Below, one piece after another: positions 12,094-24,068 of a stretch of DNA of 64,000 bases. The position numbers and the translations under genes were made by a program. The DNA is taken from contig CM064872.1 in NCBI GenBank assembly GCA_032719365.1, positions 53,868,891 to 53,932,890 of the forward strand, in the 5' to 3' direction. The stretch comes from Prinsepia uniflora (lineage: Eukaryota > Streptophyta > Magnoliopsida > Rosales > Rosaceae). The number at the start of each line of letters is the position of its first letter. Position 1 is the first letter of the stretch. Under the pieces are notes generated by a model. It did no database searches. It had not been told where the DNA came from and saw nothing but the letters and a program-made list of their open reading frames with translations.

Positions 12094-12349
12094 TGAGAAG
12101 GTATGTGCAAATGTTTTCAGTACATTGAATTAAAACAGACTACCGCAGTGTCCTTTTTGTACAGCAGTAAGAGGGTCTAACTAGGTGGGTAAGACTAACT
12201 AAACTAGGAAAGAATCTTAACTAGCTATACAATAGGAAGGAATCAATGGTGATTCTGTTGACAATGGATCATCTGATTCAGGGAGATTGAGGATTGATCC
12301 TCAATCTCCTGTGATCGGTTGAAATCGTGAAGAATCCTTAATATCAACA
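12094..12349 (-). repeat. E0 5' LTR
   Basis: 256 bp. On the minus strand it starts TGTTGATATTAAGG and ends ACCTTCTCA, so this one has canonical TG...CA ends. It carries the longest hairpin of the group (13-bp stem, 12282-12309). Its partner LTR and the second target-site copy lie outside the window. Confidence 0.88.
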
Positions 12350-12596
12350 TCTATGGTTGGGGCTGCCTTTGAAAATATAGAGAAATTAATAGCATGTAAG
12401 GTAAGGATAATGTGCATGACTGAATCATTTCCGATTACCGGGGCATACTGAAATTTCTTACAACCTGAAAGGTGGTAACATAAGCCTGTTTTTCTGTTTT
12501 CTTACTCAGCATTTATAAGGAATATGTAACAAGCAAAGTATTTACCAGATCTCGTTAGACCTAAATGTTTGTTGTTTTCTGTTAATGTGGACATAG
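12350..12596 (+). other. UGT80 intron segment between E0 and the exon
   Basis: AT-rich unique sequence ending in a pyrimidine-rich stretch and ACATAG acceptor. The bases next to E0 are TCTAT; a matching copy beyond the other end of E0 would be its target duplication. Confidence 0.7.
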
Positions 12597-13481
12597 TGGA
12601 ACTACTGCTGCAGCACTGCTCGCAGGGATCCCCCAGGTTAGTTTTGGCAGTATTATATTAAGAAAAGGATAAAAAGTGTAGCAAATCTATGAATCATAAA
12701 GAATTTTCTTTTCTGTAAGATTCTATGCACCCAGAAAAGTTATTTATATCAGATGGCAGGTACTGTGTCCATTTATGCTAGATCAGTTTTATTGGGCTGA
12801 AAGAATGTTTTGGCTTGGAGTAGCACCAGAACCGTTGAAAAGAAACCACTTGCTTCCAGAAGAAAGTGATGAGAAAATAATCAAAGAATCGGCAAATGCA
12901 CTATCAAGAGTCATACATGATGCGTTATCTCTTGAAATCAGAGAACGTGCTGTAGAAATTTCAGAGAGAATATCTACTGAGGTAACAGTTATTCTTGAAT
13001 ATGATGTTACTGATCATTAGTAAACTTCTGCGACATGTTTGGCTAAGTTTTGGAATGTTCAACCTGGTATGTTTTAATATCGCGCAATCTGTATACATAT
13101 ATAACAGTATGCATTAACTCTTTACCTTTGAGAAGGCATTGATAAGTAAACTAATGTGTCTGCTGTAGAGATGCTTGTCAAAAATCAATCTAGAGTTCTA
13201 GACTACATAGGAACATATACCTTTGTCATATACTAAGTTGGATCTTTCGATTTCAATGACTTGATAATTTGGGTATGAATCGATGTACCTCTGCTAAATT
13301 AGAGTCAAGATTTTAACTGACATCCAAACTGTTTGAGGCGATTATCTACAAATGATTTGAAAATGTGAATAAAATGTGCTGTAATATTTGTTTCACCAAT
13401 TTGTGTTTTCCTTGTCAGGATGGAGTCTCAATTGCTGTTAAATATATCAAGGAAGAGATGGGTTGTTCGACTTCAACCTGA
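12597..13481 (+). CDS. Sterol 3-beta-glucosyltransferase (UGT80 family), last three exons
   Basis: The enzyme transfers glucose from UDP-glucose to the 3-beta hydroxyl of membrane sterols. Three exons splice in phase: 12597-12636 (after ACATAG, before GTTAGT), 12760-12981 (after GGCAG, before GTAACA) and 13419-13481 (after TTGTCAG, ending TGA). They give about 107 C-terminal residues. The first exon encodes GTTAAALLAGIPQ, the UDP-sugar binding loop that normally follows HHGGS. The second continues VLCPFMLDQFYWAERMFWLG, with the Asp-Gln pair of the donor site, then VAPEPLKRNHLLP. The last ends EEMGCSTST. No stop or frameshift is seen. The upstream exons, with the N-terminal domain and catalytic part, are outside the window; E0 begins 247 bp upstream of the first exon. 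Whether long-range splicing still occurs cannot be told. Confidence 0.93.
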
Positions 13482-14285
13482 TTCTTTTCGTACGCCCTAT
13501 TTCACTGACATTCGATTATCTGAAAATCGGCCTCTCTTTACCAGCAAAGTTCAGAGGGCAGCATCATGTGCAGAATACAAACAGTCCACTTAGAAAAAAT
13601 TTCTTTTATAAAAAGGCTATTCTACTGTAGTAATTTTTTTTTTAATCTCACCTAAAAATTCCAATTTAAATTAGGTTTAGAACCAATTTGACGATACTAC
13701 TGTTATTAGCGAAGATTCATAAACCGTCCGGTTAAGTTTGAGATTTAAATTTCCATATTGATATTGTTAGATAAATCTTGTCTAAGCTCAAGCTCGTCTT
13801 CTAGTTCCTTTTTACACGAAACTTTTTAATGACAGATTCGAATATTAAGTCTTACCTTGTTATTAAATTTCTTCCTACATATGATGGAGTATCCCCAGTT
13901 TCAGCTTGTACTATTAATTCTAGTTATTTCCATGTAAAAAAACAGATCCAATATTTTACGTCTTACCTAATTATTCGTTTTTGTTTCTGTACATATAAGG
14001 TTCACAGACTTGGTTAATACTTGGTTGATTTGTATGATTCCATTTACATTTTCAAATAAGATCTGATGTATTGTATTTGTTGAGGAATCTGAAAATGGCC
14101 CAGGCCAGACTCAGTGCAATTGTTGGCACATTGTTACTGGTGTGGATGGCGGTTTACTGAGCTTGCTCATACCACCGACTTCAGTTCTAGATGCTGCAGG
14201 GTCGAACATGAAGGCCCACCAATGGTCAATGGCCTAGTGCCAAGAAATAGTAGACCTCAATTATATAACTTGATGTGAAGTTTTC
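13482..14285. other. 3' flank of UGT80; no gene seen
   Basis: The 3' UTR should lie at its start. The rest is AT-rich with short spurious ORFs. No transposon ends or conserved motifs were recognised. Confidence 0.5.
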
Positions 14286-14462
14286 AAACTATATACACAT
14301 CGTAACTCTTTAGTTCAGTCAGCTCATGGGTTAGCGCATTATCGTTACGAACTTTCTCATCTTAATTTTCGCCGTTCTTCATCAATCATCCTCATCATCC
14401 CCGTATTGAAACACATCATAAATTGAAACCCCTCCCCAAATTGAAACTCCTCATCACCGACT

Positions 14463-14700
14463 CAGACATCAAAAGAGGAGAGGCCGATAATGGATACATT
14501 TTCTAGGAGGGCAAGACTGTTGGAGATTAGAGTATCGATGTCGCCGCCGTCGGAGACGGAGTGGAAGGTACATTAGTAGATGGAACCGAAGATGAAGTGC
14601 TGGGCGGATGGGTCATTAGTGAGGCCTTCTGGGTAGAGATTGGGGGATTTGAAATTGATGACGTGCGATCCCCATTTTGTTCGTCTGTGAATGATGAAAT
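14463..14700 (-). pseudogene. Strictosidine-synthase-like / SMP-30-type gene fragment
   Basis: A short minus-strand piece resembles the N-terminal part of plant strictosidine-synthase-like (SMP-30/gluconolactonase-type) proteins. It reads HVINFKSPNLYPEGLTNDPS, then AQHFIFGSIY. After a one-base shift it continues FHSVSDGGDIDTLIS and NVSIIGLSS, in the family's usual order (PEGLTWDPSAQHF, HSVSDAG, ETLIS). Nothing else of the gene is present. The sequence just beyond (14290-14400) resembles the ends of the T2-like TIR elements, so this may be a captured fragment in a decayed element rather than a remnant of a resident gene. Identification rests on remembered family motifs. Confidence 0.6.
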
Positions 14701-15041
14701 TGGGAAGAAATTTTTTTCTTTTTTGCTTTGAATTTGGATGTCTGCTGCTTCTGTTCGCTAGTTGTTGGAATGACAAATCAGAGAATATTTTTTATTCAAT
14801 TTTTGCTTATGTTCATCTGTGAAATGGTAATTTTTGTTTTTATTTTTATTTTTTGCTTATGTTCGTTGTTTACAGGTCATGTTCATCCGCTAAAATAGTA
14901 ATTTTGGTAAATCTTGAAGACATCGGACGATAGTCTCAGATATCAGACGATACCGTGAAAATTAGGGGAAAAATTTTCTTCCCCTCATGTTTCAATGACG
15001 CCTCCCTATTTCAGCGACATATCGCTTGATCTGAGAGGACA

Positions 15042-16645
15042 GGGGTTTTAGGCTCAATGCCTAGAAACAGGAACAATAATCTCAAAATCTCCCATGAACA
15101 AAAATTTATCTTTATTTAACATCATTTAAGATAGTTATATAGAAGGAGATTTTAGTCATTTGGATCATGACTGCATCTTCCTCCCCATTTTCTTCCTGCA
15201 TCTTCTTCCTTCAAAATAAAAACCCAGCAACCCATCTTCTTCCTTCAACCGCAACGAGCTCGCCTCATCCGCTATTTCGGTGGGGGTTTGGTATTCGGGA
15301 TTGTAAAAGAAAGAACCAGGAATTGGACCAGAACTTTCTCGAGCCAATATCAACACTTCTCATTCCCCCAATTGCTTCAAAGCTGACTTTGCCTTCCAAC
15401 CCACTGAGTTTACTCTCACCAGACTCCAATTTCCCCAAATTCTCATCACCCGCCTCTATTTCTCCTTTCCCTCCAAAACGCACTTGGCTTTTCTCATTTC
15501 CGTCAAAACCCAACTCATTATTGAGTTCAAAATAATTACTTTTCCAGTAATCGGATTGATCACTGCCTGAATCGGACCAAAACCACCCCATCATCCGACT
15601 CTTTTCTGCCATAGCGAGTCTAGGAAGTCGGGTCAATCCAGATCGGGTTATCGAATTCAACCAATCCCTATTTGATAGCATAAACCACAGCCTTACCATA
15701 CCCATACCCATATTTTCCCTGATTATCAAAAGAAAAGTAGTCATACCTGATCATACCCTCGGCGTCAACATCAATTCCCACGAAGCTGGTTCTCGTGCTA
15801 TCCACCATCGCCTATCTGGATTCATCATCGAAACATCCAAGTTGGGAAGCACCTCCTAGTCTTCCAACTCAGCAATGCCTCATCCACGCCCTTCTCCTTT
15901 GGGATTTGAGCTGGATTGAGGGTTACAGAAATTGGGGGGATTGGATTAAGAACTCAACAAAAACTCTAACCCTAAATCTGTCACACGCTAATAAGCCCTA
16001 ACCCTAACTGTTTCCCAATCAAAGAAGTAGCGGAATTGAGCTTGCGTCTCCTTTTTTCTGTGTTGGCCAGTGCATCCGTGTTTTGGAATCCAAATGAAAT
16101 ACTGAGGACCGGTTTTAATGGAAAACCACAAAAAATAAAAGAGCTGTTTTATTGATGATGATCAATTTCTTGCTTTTGAAATGCACTCTGTATCTGATGA
16201 GACTCTTTGCCTTTGATTAAGTTGGGCCACCTGTGGCTTTGAAGAGATGGATGGAGATGAAAAAGTTGGAAATTTTACCAGGCAGATGAACAAGTTGGAA
16301 ATTTTAATTTTGTTTGCTCGGTTTAATTTGTCTAGAAAAGATAGAAGAGAATGTGGGTTTCCAGAAAACCCACATATTTAAATCAAATAGATGGGTTGGT
16401 GGGTTTTTATTTTGAAGGAAGAAGATGCAGGAAGAAAATGGGGAGGAAGATGCAGTTATGACCTAAATGACTAAAGCACCCAATATCCTTCTATATAACT
16501 ATTCTAAACGGTGTTAAATAAAATATATGCTAAATGGTGCAATGATCTTGACAATATATCCGTTCCTGCATCAACCTGAAACAAATTTTTGTTCCTGGGG
16601 TATTTTGAGATTTTTTTCCTATTCCTAGGGCATTTAGCCTAAAAA
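15042..16645. mobile_element. T1: MULE-like element with long terminal inverted repeats
   Basis: A TIR of about 190-250 bp occurs at 15045-15233 and inverted at 16393-16643. Both arms contain the block TGCATCTTCCTCCCCATTTT and an outer edge resembling TTTTAGGCTCAATGCC. The left arm has lost about 60 bp. ATCTGAGAGGACA occurs just outside the left end (15029-15041) and again at 16683-16695, likely an enlarged target duplication, although about 37 bp of extra sequence lies between the right TIR and its copy. No transposase is present. The interior has mixed gene-like fragments in several frames (for example minus-strand 15744-15265) that I could not identify, so it may be a Pack-MULE. Confidence 0.7.
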
Positions 16646-16695
16646 GCCAAATATAATTGTACTAGTTCAATCCATGGAATTAATCTGAGAGGACA

Positions 16696-17323
16696 AGAAA
16701 AAAAAATTGTACTATCCTACAAAATTGGACAAAAACAAAACCCATATACTAACCTTTGCAGACCCATTCCCTGAATTCTTAAAAAACCTGGAAAATTCAT
16801 CATTCAAATTTGAATATTATCAACCATGCATCCTTCATAAATTGGGGCAATTTTACCCAATTTATCTCCCATTTTCATCCTTCATAAATCAGCGCCATTC
16901 TCTATCTCCCTCCTTCCTCCTTATCTTTCTGCCTTTCTTGCATTGGGCGAGTAGCGGTGGAAAGCAATAGTGGAGAGCAGCAACAGTGAGCAATAACAGC
17001 AAAGACAAGGAAGAGGCGTCCATCTTCAGCCACACTTTCACGGTCTCTGTCTCTCTCAACCTTGAGTCTCTTTCGACGATGTAACCTTTGTCTCTCAGCC
17101 TCGCTCTGCTAAGTGCTAATAGGTTTTCAAGACTAAAGAGTAAACGTTGTTGGTGAAAGAGTTTTCAGTATTCTACATGCTTCTAAGTTATGACTTTTTT
17201 TGGCCAATTCATACCCATAAACCCACCCATACATGCCCTTTCTTTTAGAGAATCCTATCATTTTTGTTCTTGTTGTTAAATATAATTTATTTTATCTTCA
17301 TCATCAATCTTTTATTATTATTA
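16696..17323. other. No gene recognised
   Basis: AT-rich sequence with short spurious ORFs between T1 and T2. No repeats, motifs or splice-compatible coding blocks were seen. Confidence 0.5.
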
Positions 17324-17826
17324 GGATAAACTATATAAAAGTACCTGAATTATAAGGTCGATTTCAAAAAGGTATCCCAACTAAAAAAATTGATTTTTTT
17401 GTACCAAAACTATATGACTATTAACAAATTAGTACATCTGTTAGGTTTTCAATCAAATTTTTTTGTTAAAAGTACACGTGATAATTATTTAGTCCAGTTA
17501 GCTCATAATTTGGCTAAAATTATTAGGGCATTTTTGTCATTTCACTATTTTATCTTCATCACCCTCTTTATTTCTTTATCTTTCCAAATTCATCATCTTC
17601 ATCAATCATCATCTTAAGAAAAAAAAAATCAATTATCAATCATCATCTTCTCTCTCCTTGAATCTGAAACCAAAATCCAAACCCAGATTATTTTAAAAAA
17701 AAAACAGATTCTCCATGGAAGCACCGAAAGCCTAGAAAATAAACATCTCATTCAAACCCAACTACACCAAACCCAGATCTGCAAACCCATCCAAACCCAA
17801 CTACACCATACCCATATCTGCAAACA

Positions 17827-19701
17827 TGTAACAACTCGAACTTTTAATAAATGTAAATTCAGAAAATTAAATGTGAAATGACCATTTTGCCCCTAGATAG
17901 GAAAAAATGGTGACTTTTGACCCGAGAGATTATTTGGACTTTGACCAATACCCATTACGTCGATCGAGACGCCACGAGTCCATAGACAGGTGGCACGTTG
18001 AAATCGAACATCAGACGAAAAAGTTACGGGTTACGAAAGAAATTACGTACTATTCACGTTTTACGAGGCATGTATAGTTGACATATATTCATTGGTCAAA
18101 ATATCCCAACTTGGACCAATGGAGTCACTCATCCCATTGGCCCAATAACCCAAATTCATACACCCCTTTTCATCTTCATCTTCTTCATTTTCCTTCGTTA
18201 CCCAAAACCAAAAACCCACCCACACAACCACCATACTTCACCCTTTTGTGCTTGAGAGAGATTGAGAGAGTGAAGAGTGACCAAACACGACAGTGGACAA
18301 CGGCTGAGCATGATGGAACAGTTGAGGAATCACGGATCAGGATCAAAGAACAGAGAGTAAAGGGCACTGGAATCGATTGGGTGCTAGTTTGAAATTCAAC
18401 CGAAAATCATCAAGCTCGAACCGGCCCAGAGACTTTGGATTAGCTTCGGTGAGATTACAACGCGGATATTGAGTGCGCATCGTGGATCGAGCGTGAGTGG
18501 ACTTTTTTTTTTTAATAACTGAAATGCATGCATAACCGTTTTAAATGCTTTATTATATGATTTATGTTGAAATACTTTGATATTGTTATTTGATGATGTG
18601 GTGGATTTAATCATCGATTAAGAAACATTTTACCAATTTGCGTGAAAATGATGTTTTGGGCTTGAGACCCGATTGAATAACGGGTTGACTTAGATTTAGA
18701 GTCAAATGGGAATTTGAAAGAAAATTTTCATTTTAAATGGATTTGAATGACGATCTGGTATGATCGGTTTGGATAAATCAGAATTTATAAATGATTTCTA
18801 GACACGGTTTTCTAATGGTTTTTTGGAAAAAAACTTGTGAAACTTATGTCTCGGGCATTGGCCAAATTGAATAGTATTTTTGACTCGGTGTGAGACATAA
18901 ATGGTTTTAATATGATTTTCTACCGGATTTGGTTACTGTTCCACATATACCATCCTGTGTGAATTGGATAGTCTCCTCAAGACATCGAGGATCCTGGAGT
19001 AGTCACGGTGCACTGCCTGGGATGAGTAGATCCGAGGAGAGGCTCATGCCTAAGAGTGCGAGATTATGATATCACCCCAGACGTGGTAGATCCAATGAAA
19101 ACACTCCATTATGATATCACCCCGGACGTCGTTGAGTTGATCCTAGGGAGGTACTCGGAGATGAGACCCTGAGTTGCACGTGTAGCATTGGAAATCGTGA
19201 CTGGTATTGGTTATAGACATCTCAGATGTCGAGGATTAGTTATATTGTGTTTTATTGATATGTGTGTCCATATATATATATGTATGATTTGAACTGTTTT
19301 CATATGATTTGATTTAAATGCATGCATGTTTATAAAACAGAAAGGAAAATGTTATTGTTCATAAATCGTATTTCGAAAATTTTTATTTTTGTCCACTCAC
19401 ACTTTGACTGTTTTATTGACCTTCCATGCTGTGACACAAAGGCAGGGGCTGATACAGAGGTAGAGGTATAAACAGTACTGTTGCGCACCTAAATACCCTA
19501 CGAGGTAGGTTTTGGTACTTTTATTATACTGCCATATATGCACGGTTATGTAAAGATACTTATCCCTTATCTGACAATGTTTTAGTTAAACTCTGGTTTT
19601 ATATAAATAAAAAGAGTCAATTTTGGTATTTAGAGTTGATTGTCAAACGGGAACAGGGCACATCCCATTATAATCCAGGGGAATTAGGACAGGTCCTGTC
19701 A
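17827..19701 (+). repeat. El1 5' LTR
   Basis: 1,875 bp, TGTAACAACTCG...GGTCCTGTCA. It holds GTGAGTGGAC (18493-18502), an ATGCATGCAT block, a two-unit tandem repeat (19063-19130) and GTCCACTCAC (19391-19400), the same frame as the other gypsy LTRs here. Relative to the 3' LTR it lacks half of a 24-bp palindrome and the MITE. Confidence 0.92.
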
Positions 19702-19704
19702 ACC

Positions 19705-19716
19705 TGGTATTAGAGC
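19705..19716 (+). other. El1 primer binding site, one mismatch
   Basis: TGGTATTAGAGC, three bases after the LTR. One base differs from the Met-tRNA complement TGGTATCAGAGC. Confidence 0.85.
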
Positions 19717-19790
19717 ATTAGGATAGTGGTCTGTACATTGTACATTGACTTTCTTAAGATGTACTAATTTATGCCTCTTAACAGATAAAC

Positions 19791-22700
19791 ATGCCTCCGA
19801 GACTAGAGCCTCGCGTACGATCTGATGACGATCTCGCTAGAGATGTAGAGAGTGCTAGTATTAAGAGAGCCTAGCACTTGGGGGCTATTATATTTAGTGG
19901 TGGGGCCGACCCTGAGGAAGCCCAATAGTGGATCTCTTATATCGAGCGGTTCTTCGCTGTTATGCGATGCCCTCCAGAGGATCGATTTTTTCTAGCTACT
20001 TTTATGTTGGACAGTGGCGCATATCAGTGGTGGTACACATTGTAGATGTCGATTGGGATGTCCGGATCGTGACTTGGGAGATATTTCAAGAGTGCTTCCT
20101 GGATTAGTACTACCCTCGCTCATTCCGTGATGCTAGGGAGGCTAAGTTCTTACAGCTCCGACATGGAAGCATGTTAGTGGCAAAGTACGAGAAAAGCTTC
20201 CAGACACTATCTCGCTTTACTTCTGTATTTATGAATACCAAGGCCGACAAATGTCGCAGGTTTGAGTTGGGCTTGCGAGGTTAGATTCGTGCCATTGTGA
20301 CGGTAGGATCCTATCCTACACTGAGGGAGCTAACTGATGCAGAGGTTTGGCTTCAGATCATAGCAGATTCCCCAGTTGAGTGGAACATCAGTGGGGTCTA
20401 CAGGCAGACCGAAGTTTCGACCTATTATACATGCGGAGAGCCTAGACACTTTAGGAGGGAGTGCTTACGGATGTCCAGTGGCAGTGGCATTGGTCGAGGT
20501 GTAGCAAGGCCAGACCTGAGTACAGCCACGACTTCAGATGCGACTGGTGGCCAAGGATTTGGAAGAGCCAGCGGTGGATTTCGAGGATCACGAGGGTGTG
20601 GTCGATCTACTGGACCACATGCTCGAGTATTTGCTATTAGCTAGTAGGAGGCAAGAGCGGCCCCAAGAGTGGTGATATGTACACTCACTATCTTAGATGA
20701 TGTTGTACACATTTTGATAGACCCCAGAACCACTCATTCATTTGTATCGAGGAGTTTTACTTTATTAGTGGATAGGGAGTTGTCCGCCATTGGTTGTGAT
20801 ATGGGTGTTGGTACACTGGTAGGAGATGTGTATATTGTGAGTCAAGTATTAAGAGACTGCTTGGTGAGGATAAGAGATATTGATTTGGTAGCCGATTTGA
20901 TACTGCTGGACTTACACGATTTTGATGTCATCCTTGGGATCGATTGGCTGATTTATCATCACGCCTTTAGCAAATATTTCAATAAGAAGGTGACTTTTCA
21001 GAGTTCAGGACTACAAGAGACGAATTTTTAGGGAGACCAGAGGGTGTTCCTCTCCGGTGTTATATCGGCATTGACAGCGAATAAGTTACCAAGGAAAGGT
21101 CGTTAAGGCTCATTGGCTCATTTCCTAGATATACAGGCTACACTAGAGAAAACAGAGGACATACCAATGATGCTGAATTCTCAGACACCATATCGTATGA
21201 CACCAGCTGAGTTAAGGGAACTGAAGGCCCAATTGCAAGATTTGGTGGACATGGGGTTTATTCGACCAAGAACATCACCTTTGGGAGCTCCGGTGTTGTT
21301 TGTAAGGAAAAAGGATGGTAGCTTACGATTGTATAGATTATTGGTAACTCAACAAAGTAACTGTGAGGAATAAGTATCCTCTACCCCAGATTGATGATAT
21401 GTTCGACCAGTTGAGAGGGGCCAATTATTTTTTGAAGATTGATCTTCGGCCTGGACACCATAAATTGAGGATTATTGAGGGAGATGTTCCGAAGATTGCT
21501 TTCCGAACAAGATATGGCCATTACGAGTTTTTGGTAATGCCATTCGGGTTTATAAATGCACCGGCTGCATTTATAGATTTGATGAACCGAGTAATTCGAT
21601 CATACCTGGACCAGTTTGTGATTTTGTTCATTGGTGACATCCTAGTATATTCAAAGAGTGCCAAGGAACATGAGAAACATTTGAGATTGATATTGAAAAT
21701 TGAAGAAGAATCAGTTGTATGCTAAGCTGAGTAAATGTCAATTTTGTTTGAATAGTATAGGCTGCTTGGGACATGTGATTTCAGCTGAGGGGATCAGTGT
21801 AGACCCCATTAACCCGCTTGACAAGGAAAGGGGTTAAGTTCGTTTAGAATGAACAATGCGAATAGAGTTTCTAGGAATTGAAGAGATGGCTGATTTCTGC
21901 TCCAGTGTTAGCACTTCCAGATGACAGTGGGGAGTACGAGGCATAGAGTGATGCATTGTTGCAAGGATTGGGTTGCGTGTTGATGAAACACGGGAAAGTC
22001 ATTACCTATGCCTCTCGACAGTTAAAGCCGCATGAGTCAAGCTATCCTACCCATGATTTAGAGCTCGTAATAGTGGTACATGCTCTAAATATTTGGAGAC
22101 ATTACCTGTACGAGAGACATGCAGGATTTTCACTGACCATCAAAGTCTGAAGCACCTTTTTACCCAGAAAGAATTGAATCTGAGATAGAGATGATGGTAG
22201 GAGCTGATCAAGGACTATGATTGCACGATTCAGTATCATCCCAAGAAGGCAAATGTAGTAGCAGACGCTTTGAGCAGAAATTCTGCAGGTTCTGTAGGTC
22301 ATATGTGGATGGTCTATTTGCCCTTATTAATGGAACTCCGAAGTGCTGGAGTTATACTCCGATTGGATGATGAGGGAGCTCTGTTGGCCAGTTTCCATGT
22401 GAGAGCTATCTTGATTGACCTGATTATTGAGGCTTAACTTCAAGATCCTACCTTGTGTGTTATAAGGATAGAAGTTGAAGAAGGTGACCGACATGATTAC
22501 ACTATTAGAAGTGATGGAGCTTTATTGAACAGGGTCGTTTATGTGTGCTTGCGGATGCATAATTGAGGACAGAGATTTTTGAGGAAACCCACAGCTCAGC
22601 ATATGCGATGCATTCAGGAGGAAAAAGATGTATCCTACACTTAGGGAGCATTACTGGTGGGCTGGAATGAAGAGAGAGATTGCAGAGTTTGTTGGTAGAT

Positions 22701-23779
22701 ACTTGACTTGCCAACAGGTAAAGGCTGAACGACAGAGACCTTTAGGGAGCTACAACCACTCCCAATCCTTGAGTGGAAATGAGATCACATAACCATGGGC
22801 TTCGTATTCAAATTTTTGAGGACACATGGCGTTTTTGATGGGGTCTGGGTGATTGTGTACAAACTTACGAAGTCAAATCATTTTATACCAGTGCGTGAGA
22901 ACTTCAAACTGGAACTATTTGCTCGGTTGTTTGTTGATGAGATCATCAGATTACATAGGACACCAGAATCGATAGTGTCGGATCGAGATTCGCAGTTTAG
23001 GTCGAGGTTTTGGCGGAGTTTACAGATGGATAATCGGAGAGGAACATTTAGACTCTGGAGGATATGATGAGAGCTTGTGTACTACAGTTTCAGGACACTT
23101 GGGATACGCTTCTGCATTGATGGAATTTTTCTACAACAACAGTTATCAGTCAAGTATTGGGATGGCTCCATTTGAGCCACTGTATGGGCGACAGTACATG
23201 ACACCTATATGTTACACTGTGGTAGGCGAGAGGGTGGTATTGACACCCGATCTCATGGATATGATCCAAGAGAAGGTCCGAGTTATCAAAGAAAGGCTAA
23301 TTGAGCACATGATCGTCAAAAAAGCTACGCCGATCGTCAAATTATAACCCAGAGTTTGCAATGGGAGACTGAGTTTTTTTGAAGTTATCCCCTTGGAAAG
23401 GTATTGTACGGTTTGCAGACGTGGGAAGTTGAGTCCCCATTACATTGGGCTGTACGAGATTACAGAAATAATTGGCGCTGTTGCATACATATTAGCCTTA
23501 CCCCCAGAGCTTGCGAGAGTACATGATGTGTCCCATGTTTTGATGCTTCGAATGTACATACGTAAGGAATCCCATGTTCTAGAAGAACAGTCGTTGGAAC
23601 TCATAACAGATTTGAGCTTTGAGGAACAACCGGTACAGATTTTGGATTGGAAAGAGAAAGTATTATGGAACAAAACTATTCCCTTGGTGAAAGTATTGTG
23701 GAAGAACTACAACGTGAAAGAGGCCACGTGGGAGCCCGAAGCCTTGATGCGGGCACAGTATCCACATTTGTTTGAGTGA
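19791..23779 (+). pseudogene. El1 gag-pol polyprotein, degraded Ty3/gypsy
   Basis: Gag starts at ATG 19791 with stops after about 25 codons. The zinc knuckle (near 20430-20470, TCGEPRHFRREC) has Tyr for its first Cys. Protease reads LIDPRTTHSF where the family has DPGATHSF. RT (21113-21725) has PYRMTPAELREL, GAPVLFVRKKDGS, KIDLRPGHHKLR and FIGDILVYS, so the first Asp of the catalytic pair is Gly. RNase H follows (ITYASRQLKPHE; HPKKANVVADALSR). The integrase HHCC region is near 22595-22740 and its core near 22795-23020, with Tyr replacing the first catalytic Asp (WVIVYKLTKSNHF). The C-terminus (23393-23779) has KLSPHYIGLYEI, then VLWKNYNVKEATWEPE, a chromodomain-like tail. Frames change repeatedly, so it cannot be active. 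Confidence 0.9.
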
Positions 23780-23801
23780 ATTTCGGGGTCGAAATTTTTA
23801 T

Positions 23802-23812
23802 AAGGGGATAGG
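23802..23812 (+). other. El1 polypurine tract
   Basis: AAGGGGATAGG just before the 3' LTR. Confidence 0.75.
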
Positions 23813-24068
23813 TTGTAACAACCAGAAATTTTAATAAATGTAAATTAGGAAAATTAAATATGAAATGACCATTTTTCCTCTAGACAGGGAAAAATGTTGA
23901 CTTTTGACCTGGGAGATTGTTAAAAGACCCATTATGTAGATCGAGACGTCACGAGTCCGTAGACAAACAACACGTTGAAATCGGACATCGGGCCGAAACG
24001 TTACTGGTCACGGAAGAAATTACGTACTATTCATATTTTACGAGGCGTGTACAATTGGCAGCTATTTA

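Larger units (their letters stand above)
1..12349 (-). mobile_element. E0: minus-strand Ty1/copia element, oldest layer of the copia stack, truncated by the window edge
   Basis: Reading down the minus strand the pieces are the 5' LTR (12349-12094), a Met-tRNA PBS (12093-12082), a gag start (ATG at 12027-12025), gag/protease (7175-5885) and integrase (1144-1). Copia2 and Copia1 interrupt it. The 3' half (reverse transcriptase, RNase H, 3' LTR) lies beyond position 1. Removing Copia1 and one GGGAC copy joins the minus-strand frame without a break across the gag-pre-integrase region. Gag and protease are close to the Retrofit/Ale-like copia type of the two insertions. Stops and frameshifts show it is dead. 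Confidence 0.9.

Noticed and set aside
15265..15744. 159-codon minus-strand ORF as a real gene
   Set aside because: It begins mid-fragment, lies between TIR arms, and no known protein is recognised; treated as possible captured debris.
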